NCBI GenBank assembly: GCA_029858465.1
Contig: JAOUEZ010000089.1
Coordinates: forward strand, 1-5,621
DNA length: 5,621 nt
Reading direction: 5' to 3'
Source: Thermoplasmata archaeon
Lineage (GTDB): Archaea > Thermoplasmatota > Thermoplasmata > UBA10834 > DTMW01
Shown piece by piece: positions 1 through 4,691 of this stretch (within the stretch, counting starts at the first letter, position 1; every line of letters starts with the position of its first letter). The notes beneath the pieces are model-generated. The model was not told the origin of the DNA and made no database searches. It saw only the letters and a list, made by a program, of their open reading frames with translations. The translations under genes were made by a program, and so were the position numbers.

Positions 1-120
1 GAGAAGGTCGTGAACGAAGCTAAACCGGTCGCTAAAAGCGTTGTAGTACTCGGCAAGAAAGGTCTGAAGGCGATGAAGAAGGCCACGCTCGATGTCGCGG
101 ACGATCTCAAGAAGAAATAA
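1..120 (+). CDS. C-terminal fragment of an unidentified lysine-rich protein
   Basis: The frame is open from base 1 to a TAA at 118-120, giving the last 39 residues of a protein that begins outside the window. The tail has many Lys and Val/Ala residues and several Lys pairs, and it ends in three lysines. It looks like an amphipathic, basic helix (for example KGLKAMKKATLDVADDL), which could contact nucleic acid or acidic partners, but that is inference from composition only. No catalytic motif or membrane segment is visible and I do not recognise the family. The next gene has its own TATA-like box 22 bp downstream, so this gene probably ends its own transcription unit. The reading frame could in principle be spurious because no start is visible, but the codon use and clean stop make it likely real. 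Confidence 0.6.
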   Translation, partial: EKVVNEAKPVAKSVVVLGKKGLKAMKKATLDVADDLKKK

Positions 121-142
121 CAACATCTCGCGCCTCGAAAAT

Positions 143-152
143 CTATACATAT
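143..152 (+). promoter_or_regulatory. TATA-like box for the M50 protease gene
   Basis: CTATACATAT follows an A-rich stretch (138-141) that could serve as part of a BRE. Its centre lies about 25 nt before the TTG at 173 and about 31 nt before the ATG at 179. With the usual archaeal spacing of about 22-27 nt from TATA centre to transcription start, the mRNA would begin at or only a few bases before the start codon. No strong Shine-Dalgarno site is visible, which fits a leaderless or nearly leaderless message. Confidence 0.45.
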
Positions 153-178
153 CTTGACACTCTCCGGTAAGCTTGATC

Positions 179-871
179 ATGTGGCCCGATAAGAGTAATA
201 GTGGCAATCAGAGCTTCAGGTTCACCGTGACTCCTGATTATTTCCGCTCCAATGCAATCCCCAGCGGCTCCGGGATGAGATTCAGCCGGATTGAGATACG
301 GCAGATTGCCATATCCGTACTTGTTCTGACAATCGCATTCGCAATAGTCCTGACCGGTGACATTTCCATCGTCGCTGCATACCCATTCTTCTTCGCGATA
401 ATGCTCGGCGCCGCTTTTGTCGCGGTTCTCACCGGATTCCTGTTGCACGAGTTGATGCACAAGAGGATGGCGCAATCCTACGGCTGCTTTGCCGAATACA
501 GGATGAATCTCATGGGGCTCTTTCTCGCGCTCGTCACATCTCTTATCGGCTTTCTATTCGCATTGCCTGGCGCGGTCGTCGTCTCGGGCAGGATCACGGT
601 CGAGCAGAACGGGAAGATCAGCCTTGCAGGCCCTGCGATGAACATGCTTGTGGGAGGCGTTTTCCTAGTCCTCTCATTGTCGGTCTATGTCAACCCAATC
701 GTGAACCTTGTTTTCTATACCGTCGCATTCGTCAACATATGGTTGGCACTGTTCAATCTGCTACCGATCTCTCCATTGGATGGTTCAAAAGTGTTATTCT
801 GGAATAAGCCTGTATACATACTCGCAATGGCCGCCGCTGTCGCTCTTTTTGTCATCAACTACATACTTTGA
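179..871 (+). CDS. M50 family (site-2 protease-like) membrane metallopeptidase
   Basis: Predicted intramembrane zinc protease, 230 residues from the ATG at 179. A TTG two codons upstream (173) is the alternative start. The zinc motif HELMH is at residues 90-94 within a hydrophobic segment. A GPAMN motif is at 151-155, and the C-terminal NLLPISPLDG block (193-202) carries the conserved Asp expected as the third zinc ligand in M50 proteins. About six hydrophobic segments are visible (near 43-59, 66-88, 110-133, 152-170, 175-195 and 212-230). This size and motif order match the short archaeal M50/S2P-type proteins that lack PDZ or CBS domains. In this family the enzyme cleaves transmembrane segments of membrane proteins, often releasing regulators; the substrate here is unknown. 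The stop lies 4 bp from the stop of the convergent dehydrogenase gene. The family call is firm; the physiological role is not. Confidence 0.9.
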   Translation: MWPDKSNSGNQSFRFTVTPDYFRSNAIPSGSGMRFSRIEIRQIAISVLVLTIAFAIVLTGDISIVAAYPFFFAIMLGAAFVAVLTGFLLHELMHKRMAQSYGCFAEYRMNLMGLFLALVTSLIGFLFALPGAVVVSGRITVEQNGKISLAGPAMNMLVGGVFLVLSLSVYVNPIVNLVFYTVAFVNIWLALFNLLPISPLDGSKVLFWNKPVYILAMAAAVALFVINYIL

Positions 872-875
872 GAAT

Positions 876-2306
876 TCACTTGTCCCTTACGGGATATCTC
901 AGGTACTTTATCACAGAGCCCTGCTCCCAATCGAAAATCTTGCCCGGGTTCATTATGTTGTTCGGGTCGAGGGCTCTCTTGATCTTCCTCATCGTCTCGA
1001 GCGAATCTTTCCTTTCCTCCATCATGTAGGGTGCTTTTGTGATTGCGACGCCATGTTCTCCTGTCACAGTTCCTCCGAGCTCGAGCACAGCCTTGTAAAT
1101 CCTTCCGACCGTCTCCTCAGCCGCCTTCCAGCTTCCCTCCGAGGTCGGATTGACCAGAAGCTTAGTGTGAAGGTTACCGTCCGCAGAGTGTCCGTATGTC
1201 CCGAATATCGTCCCTGTCTCCTTCGATATCTCATGGAATCTCACGACGGCATCCGGAACTTTCGATATCGGAACAGCCATGTCGTCCGCGAGTGCGACTG
1301 ATACGAACTCGTCCCCGTATCTGCTCAAGGATGGAAGGATGCTCTTTCTGCCCTCCGTCCATTTGGCCATTGTTGCCTTGTCGTCAGATGATTCCACCGT
1401 TGATGCGCCGCTCTTCCTGCAGATCTCGTCGACTACCTTCATCTCCTGCTCGACGGTGCAAGGATAGCCATCGACCTCCACGTTGACAAGTGCCTCGACA
1501 TCGGGGAAACCGGTCTTCTTGCACTTGTTGATCGCCTTGATGCACACATCGTCCATTATCTCGATCGACGAAGGTATGAGGGGTTTGGAAATTATGTTTG
1601 CGACGCACTTGCCAGCATCGTAAACGTTGTCGAAAGCCGCAAGGACCATTGCGACCTTCTGCGGCTTCATTGTGAGCTTGAGCGTGATGTCAGTGATGAC
1701 TCCCAATGTCCCCTCGCTGCCGACCATTAATCGGTCTATCTGATATCCGGATGCGTTCTTGAGAGTCTTGGTGCCGGTCCTCATTATTTCTCCGGTGGGC
1801 ATGACTATCTCCATTCCGAGGACATGGTCTCGCGTGGCACCGTATTTGATCGCCCTCATTCCAGATGCATTGGTGGCCACCATACCGCCGATGGTGCATA
1901 TTTCCGCGCTGCCAGGGCTCGTCGGGAACCAGAACCCCTTCTTGCCAAGGACCTTGTTGAGCGCGTCGTATATGACCCCCGGTTGCACCCTGCAGTAGAG
2001 GTCCTCAACTCTGACCTCCTCAATCTCGTCCATCCTGGTGAGATCTAGAATGATTCCGCCCTTTATCGGGACGGTATGTCCGCACATCGCTGTCCCTGCG
2101 CCGCGAGATATGATTGGGATTTTTTTCTCGTTAGCAAGAAGAACAATCTTCTGCACTTCCTCAGTCGTCTTCGGTCGCACGACGACATCCGGCCTGCTGC
2201 CGTGTATCGATGAGTCGAATGAATAGTCATAGAGATCTGCGACGCTTGTAGAACACCATGTGCTTCCGACGATCTGCTTCAGTTCAGATAATGCATCCTC
2301 GATCAT
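876..2306 (-). CDS. glcD: FAD-dependent 2-hydroxyacid dehydrogenase (GlcD / D-lactate dehydrogenase family)
   Basis: Full-length 476-residue member of the VAO-type FAD oxidase family (GlcD, archaeal D-lactate dehydrogenase, D-2-hydroxyglutarate dehydrogenase). The N-terminal FAD-binding domain (about 1-215) shows RGAGTAMCGHTVP (68-80), FPTSPGSAEICTIGG (127-141), NASG (146-149), YGATRDHVLG (155-164) and DRLMVGSEGTLGVITD (191-206). The C-terminal substrate domain has DDMAVP (341-346), GHSADGNLH (372-380), GEHG (416-419) and a final LDPNNIMNPGKIF (446-458). By analogy with human D-2-hydroxyglutarate dehydrogenase, H373, H380 and E417 would bind the divalent metal and H418 would act as catalytic base. 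The usual GEHGIG reads GEHGVA here. It should oxidise a D-2-hydroxyacid to the 2-oxoacid; which one (lactate, glycolate, 2-hydroxyglutarate) cannot be told. No GlcE, GlcF or iron-sulfur partner is in view, so the symbol marks the family only. An in-frame TAG seven codons upstream leaves ATG 2306 as the likely start. Confidence 0.93.
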   Translation of the reverse strand: MIEDALSELKQIVGSTWCSTSVADLYDYSFDSSIHGSRPDVVVRPKTTEEVQKIVLLANEKKIPIISRGAGTAMCGHTVPIKGGIILDLTRMDEIEEVRVEDLYCRVQPGVIYDALNKVLGKKGFWFPTSPGSAEICTIGGMVATNASGMRAIKYGATRDHVLGMEIVMPTGEIMRTGTKTLKNASGYQIDRLMVGSEGTLGVITDITLKLTMKPQKVAMVLAAFDNVYDAGKCVANIISKPLIPSSIEIMDDVCIKAINKCKKTGFPDVEALVNVEVDGYPCTVEQEMKVVDEICRKSGASTVESSDDKATMAKWTEGRKSILPSLSRYGDEFVSVALADDMAVPISKVPDAVVRFHEISKETGTIFGTYGHSADGNLHTKLLVNPTSEGSWKAAEETVGRIYKAVLELGGTVTGEHGVAITKAPYMMEERKDSLETMRKIKRALDPNNIMNPGKIFDWEQGSVIKYLRYPVRDK

Positions 2307-2335
2307 GTCATCCGCAAGCCAATGCTATGATGGAA

Positions 2336-2347
2336 GTATTTTATTAG
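2336..2347 (-). promoter_or_regulatory. Proximal AT-rich TATA-like element upstream of the FAD dehydrogenase
   Basis: On the - strand this reads CTAATAAAATAC, centred about 35 nt before the ATG at 2306. Used as a TATA box it would give a leader of roughly 10 nt. It is a weaker match than the element at 2397-2409 and may be only an AT-rich stretch. Confidence 0.25.
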
Positions 2348-2396
2348 CCTTTCGAGTGCGATTTTTCCGACATCCAGATGGCCGAAAATTCGCATA

Positions 2397-2409
2397 GATA
2401 ATATAAAGC
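2397..2409 (-). promoter_or_regulatory. Distal, strong TATA-like box upstream of the FAD dehydrogenase
   Basis: On the - strand this reads GCTTTATATTATC, with TTTATATT being close to the archaeal TATA consensus. Its centre is about 97 nt before the ATG at 2306, so transcription would start near 2378 and leave a leader of about 70 nt. It lies between the GNAT pair and the dehydrogenase, which suggests the dehydrogenase has its own promoter although all three genes share a strand. The box is also AT-rich on the + strand, but no + strand gene follows it. Confidence 0.4.
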
Positions 2410-2470
2410 ACGATTTTAATAATTATAGATTACATTTTAACACGGCTTATCCGGGGCTCAATTTCGTCAT

Positions 2471-2485
2471 AAGGGATCACCCCTT
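2471..2485 (-). other. Hairpin and Shine-Dalgarno-like element at the stop of the second GNAT gene
   Basis: On the - strand this 15-mer reads AAGGGGTGATCCCTT: a 5-bp stem (AAGGG/CCCTT) around GTGAT. It contains GGTGATCC, an 8-base match to the archaeal anti-Shine-Dalgarno complement, and the GNAT stop codon TGA (2479-2477) sits inside it. An ATG follows immediately at 2470 but opens only a 7-codon frame ending with TAA at 2447. It could be a short transcript-end hairpin, though no T-tract follows, or a start site for a micro-ORF. Confidence 0.25.
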
Positions 2486-3031
2486 CTTTGACTCTTTCTT
2501 TTCCATTTTGTCCCATTCTTCTCTCAGGATTCCCATCCAAATCTCATTGATGTATTCTCCGTGATAGTAGCCGTGTTTCCGTCTTTTCCCCTCGATCTTG
2601 AACCCGCATTTCTTGTAGCACGCGATCGCCCTCTCATTGTTCCCGTTAACGCGAAGCTCGATTCTGTGCAATCCCATTGTATCGAATGCGAATTCCAATA
2701 GAGTCGATATCGCATCCGCGCCATACCCCCTGTTCCAATAATTCTTCTCGCCGATCATTATGCCCAGAGTCGTAGCCCTGTTTGTGTAATTGATATCCGC
2801 AAGGCCGATGTTGCCAATCGGCTTGCCGTTTTTCGTGAGGATTGTGAATATCTTCTCGCTTTCATTTCCAGAAAGGTGCTTTTCGACCCATTTCCGCTCC
2901 TGTTCCAAAGAAATCGGCAGATCGAAATGACCGAGCATGTCGACGACGTCGGGATCGTTTATCCACTTGTGGTAGTTCGGAAGATAATTCATGCTCACGG
3001 CCACGAGATCGATCTTCTTCCCTCGGATCAT
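2477..3031 (-). CDS. GNAT family N-acetyltransferase (RimJ/RimL-like), downstream member of a tandem pair
   Basis: Cytosolic acetyl-CoA-dependent N-acetyltransferase of the Acetyltransf_3 / RimJ-RimL type, 184 residues, a normal full length. It opens with MIRGKKIDL and has WINDPDV at 23-29. The acetyl-CoA pyrophosphate-binding motif A is LGIMIGEKNYWNRGYGADA (89-107), with the R-G-x-G core at 101-104. Motif B is NNERAIACYKKCGF (131-144), followed by KIEGKRRKHGYYHGEY (145-160), typical of RimL and SpeG-like members. The substrate (protein N-terminus, polyamine, amino sugar or antibiotic) cannot be told. Its ATG overlaps the upstream paralogue's TGA as ATGA, and GAGAGGGTGA lies 5 nt before the start, so translation is probably coupled. 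The C-terminus is rich in Lys and Glu. The family is certain; the specific function is unknown. Confidence 0.92.
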   Translation of the reverse strand: MIRGKKIDLVAVSMNYLPNYHKWINDPDVVDMLGHFDLPISLEQERKWVEKHLSGNESEKIFTILTKNGKPIGNIGLADINYTNRATTLGIMIGEKNYWNRGYGADAISTLLEFAFDTMGLHRIELRVNGNNERAIACYKKCGFKIEGKRRKHGYYHGEYINEIWMGILREEWDKMEKKESKKG

Positions 3032-3570
3032 ATTTTCACCCTCTCGAACTCGTGCCTAAGGATCGACATGATCAGAGAGCTCTTCCACTCGCCGTCCTTG
3101 ATATGATCCTGTCTGAGGACTCCTTCGAAGACGAACCCGCATTTCTCATAGCATCTGATCGCCCTTGCGTTCTCCTCGTCTACCTTGAGCCAGATTCTTC
3201 GCATGTTCATCTTCTCGAAAGCGGTCTCCAATAGCTCGATGATGGCCTCAGTGCCGTATCCCTTGTCCCAATACTCCTGTCCGATCAGCAGCCCTAAGTG
3301 CGCCGATGCGTTCCGTTTATCGATGTTCTTCAAAGTGATTATCCCGATAGGTGAGTGATTCTTTATCATCTCGATTATCATGTGCTTCTCATCCGTTCTT
3401 GATTGCGTCTGCAATATCCATTTCCTCTCCTCATCAATGGAAACTGGATAGATCAGACTGTATGCACCTATTGTCTCTGTTATTTGGGGGTCGTTTATCA
3501 GGCTGGAAAGAAATTGTGCATCATCGAGTTCTACTGCTCTCAAAAGCAGACGCCTTGTATGAATAAGCAA
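3028..3570 (-). CDS. GNAT family N-acetyltransferase (RimJ/RimL-like), upstream member of a tandem pair
   Basis: Acetyl-CoA-dependent N-acetyltransferase of 180 residues, paralogous to the next gene in the operon. The start is a TTG at 3570-3568, giving MLIHTRRLLLRAVELDDA, the usual opening of RimL-type proteins; AAGGCGATC (3582-3574), a good Shine-Dalgarno match, lies 3 nt upstream. Motif A is LGLLIGQEYWDKGYGTEA (92-109) with the K-G-x-G core at 103-106. Motif B is NARAIRCYEKCGF (134-146), then FEGVLRQDHIKDGEW (148-162). NDPQI (26-30) matches the NDPDV of the second copy. A 32-nt block encoding part of motif B (3134-3165) matches 2601-2632 at about 27 positions, evidence of duplication or strong constraint. 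In the true frame a TGA lies nine codons upstream of the TTG, so no longer in-frame start is available. The substrate is unknown. Confidence 0.9.
   Translation of the reverse strand: MLIHTRRLLLRAVELDDAQFLSSLINDPQITETIGAYSLIYPVSIDEERKWILQTQSRTDEKHMIIEMIKNHSPIGIITLKNIDKRNASAHLGLLIGQEYWDKGYGTEAIIELLETAFEKMNMRRIWLKVDEENARAIRCYEKCGFVFEGVLRQDHIKDGEWKSSLIMSILRHEFERVKI
3029..3045 (-). promoter_or_regulatory. Coupled stop/start with internal Shine-Dalgarno site for the second GNAT gene
   Basis: The first GNAT gene ends with AAA ATA TGA, and the A of ATA begins ATG ATC of the second, giving a 4-base ATGA overlap. GAGAGGGTGA (3045-3036 on the - strand) lies 5 nt before that ATG, inside the first coding region. 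Both features point to translational coupling and a single mRNA. Confidence 0.7.
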
Positions 3571-3573
3571 ATC

Positions 3574-3582
3574 GATCGCCTT
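3574..3582 (-). promoter_or_regulatory. Shine-Dalgarno site that fixes the TTG start of the first GNAT gene
   Basis: On the - strand AAGGCGATC precedes the TTG at 3570 with a 3-nt spacer and resembles the archaeal GGAGGTGATC consensus. It supports the TTG over the nearby ATG at 3595, whose frame closes after 24 codons at 3521. A TATA-like GATATACT (3610-3603 on the - strand) is upstream and would start the mRNA close to this site. Confidence 0.45.
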
Positions 3583-3619
3583 CCCTGCGAATCATGTTAA
3601 TGAGTATATCATTTTGCTT

Positions 3620-3658
3620 GATTTCCTTCGAGCTGTTGATTTTAAAGTCAAGGAAATC
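3620..3658. repeat. Perfect 9-bp inverted repeat flanking the membrane-protein TATA box (operator candidate)
   Basis: GATTTCCTT at 3620-3628 is mirrored exactly by AAGGAAATC at 3650-3658, with a 21-bp spacer. The arm centres are 30 bp apart, about three helical turns, so both would face the same side of the DNA. The spacer contains ATTTTAAA (3639-3646), the best TATA candidate for the + strand gene starting at 3668. TTGATTT also occurs twice directly (3618-3624 and 3636-3642) and once inverted with one mismatch (3654-3660). The position in a 97-bp divergent intergenic region fits a regulator binding site; no binding protein can be assigned. Confidence 0.45.
3639..3646 (+). promoter_or_regulatory. 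TATA-like box for the single-pass membrane protein gene
   Basis: ATTTTAAA is centred about 25 nt before the ATG at 3668, the spacing expected if transcription starts at the start codon. This supports a leaderless message from 3668 and argues against the TTG at 3614, which would lie upstream of the promoter. Confidence 0.4.
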
Positions 3659-3667
3659 GAAAAAAAT

Positions 3668-4252
3668 ATGCAATATGAGGGGGAAAAGGTACTTTCGATG
3701 AGTGTGGATGATGGAAAAATCGAGGTCGAGCCTCCGGTAGCCCGAAAGGCCGAGGAAAGACCGGGCATCGTACTGCTTCTGACATCAGTAGCTGCACTGA
3801 TAGTAATCCTCGGTTTCCTTTTTGCCGCAACTCCCGGCATAGGAACGGTATATCCAGCCGAAGGCGAATTCTATATCAACGATGCCGGAACGAGCCATGG
3901 CGGGTTCGAATACGCCGGGTCTTTCAATGCAAGCGTGCATGAAGGTTCCGACGGCTGGAAGCTGAGCATGTCACTTCGCATAGGGTTAGGCGACCCACTT
4001 TCCATGCATCATATCAGGATATATTCTTTGGAATTCAATTCCACCGAAATGGTCATGGATACTGAGAGAGGCGAGATGATCCTGAGATATGTCGAGGAGG
4101 ACTTCATCTGGGGCGACATGTTCTCGCAGATGTACGTGGCAATATATTCCCCAGAAGGACCCCCAGAGGAGTCGATCGGAGAGATTTCCGCACAGATGTT
4201 CGATCTCCCGGTCCATTACTACGTGCAACTCGCCTTGACCCCCATCGTATGA
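3668..4252 (+). CDS. Single-pass membrane protein of unknown function with a large extracytoplasmic domain
   Basis: A 194-residue protein I do not recognise. A charged N-terminal region of about 32 residues is followed by a strong hydrophobic segment (about 33-54, GIVLLLTSVAALIVILGFLF), then about 140 residues with a Gly-, Ser- and aromatic-rich, probably beta-rich character. Basic residues just before the segment (R26, K27, R31) suggest the N-terminus is inside and the C-terminal domain outside (type II). Two N-x-S/T sequons, FNAS and FNST, lie in the outer part and could be N-glycosylated in an archaeon. Start choice: ATG 3668 fits a TATA box 25 nt upstream; ATG 3698 with G-rich sequence ahead of it, or TTG 3614, are alternatives. 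It is divergent from the GNAT pair. The ATG embedded in its stop (4249) opens a further frame that looks non-coding. Real gene likely, function unknown. Confidence 0.78.
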   Translation: MQYEGEKVLSMSVDDGKIEVEPPVARKAEERPGIVLLLTSVAALIVILGFLFAATPGIGTVYPAEGEFYINDAGTSHGGFEYAGSFNASVHEGSDGWKLSMSLRIGLGDPLSMHHIRIYSLEFNSTEMVMDTERGEMILRYVEEDFIWGDMFSQMYVAIYSPEGPPEESIGEISAQMFDLPVHYYVQLALTPIV

Positions 4253-4662
4253 GAGCTCAGAAAAGACACCTGGAGCCCAATAATTGTCGATTTTCGTCAG
4301 ATTGTGTCGCAATTCGGCAACCCTCATATACCAGTTCATACATATCCTTCGCTGAGGCAGTTGAAGGGGAGCCTTGCATGCAATACCAAAGATCCCCCGA
4401 TCCGAAGGCGTCTGTTATGAAGGCGAACCGAACGACTGCCATCTTTAGGGAGAAGAAAAAAGGAGCGCAAGAATTCGCAGTGCAGCGACCTCATAGACCG
4501 GATATTGTATTATTCTGCAGTCCCCGCACATTGGTCATGGTATCTCTCTCTGATGACGGTCGCCGCTTCTGCTATCCCCAGGCGCGCACCTTCTTCTCCC
4601 CATTCTTTACTTTATCGCAATCGAGGATTGAACATGATTTCTGATTTGCGCGTTCGAGCATC
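4253..4662. other. About 410 bp with no convincing gene
   Basis: Between the membrane protein and the promoter of the last gene I find no recognisable gene. A + strand frame from the overlapping ATG at 4249 runs to 4644 but its translation is rich in Arg, Ser, Pro, Cys and Phe with no domain-like pattern. A 61-codon - strand frame (4442-4257) has a more protein-like composition but only pyrimidine-rich sequence where a Shine-Dalgarno site should be. No tRNA arms or clear C/D box pair were found. Local signals are a perfect 10-bp palindrome TTGCATGCAA (4374-4383), TATA-like stretches near 4322-4350, and a pyrimidine-rich run near 4589-4616 that could help end transcription from the left. Confidence 0.4.
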
Positions 4663-4674
4663 AATATATATTTT
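4663..4674 (+). promoter_or_regulatory. Strong TATA box for the Lrp/AsnC fusion gene
   Basis: AATATATATTTT is the best TATA match in the window. The centre of TATATATT (4665-4672) is about 24 nt before the ATG at 4692, so transcription should begin at or next to that codon. This supports a leaderless mRNA and the choice of the 4692 start over ATGs at 4719 and 4755. Confidence 0.6.
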
Positions 4675-4691
4675 CCAGCTCGTTATTCGAT

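Noticed and set aside
708..1301. Long + strand frame running from inside the protease gene across the dehydrogenase gene.
   Set aside because: It is a shadow of two well-supported genes and its translation has no sensible composition.
2368..2392. Imperfect inverted repeat TTTTTCCGAC...GCCGAAAA in the promoter region of the dehydrogenase.
   Set aside because: Needs a bulge and two mismatches, so it is too weak to call an operator.
3614..3667. N-terminal extension of the membrane protein from a TTG at 3614.
   Set aside because: It would place the inverted repeat and TATA-like box inside the coding region; ATG 3668 fits the promoter spacing better.
4257..4442. A 61-codon - strand frame with a fairly protein-like composition.
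   Set aside because: No Shine-Dalgarno site or well-placed promoter, and no recognisable family; kept only as a possibility for the gap.
4249..4644. A 131-codon + strand frame whose ATG overlaps the membrane protein's stop as ATGA.
   Set aside because: The overlap looks operon-like, but the translation is rich in Arg, Ser, Pro, Cys and Phe with no domain pattern, and no good Shine-Dalgarno site precedes it.
4549..4644. C/D box-like pieces (CTGATGA near 4549 and CTGA near 4641).
   Set aside because: The first does not match RTGATGA, the spacing is long, and no terminal stem or C'/D' pair is visible.
4645..4662. GTTCGAGC resembling a tRNA T-loop.
   Set aside because: No flanking 5-bp T-stem, anticodon arm or acceptor stem could be paired around it.
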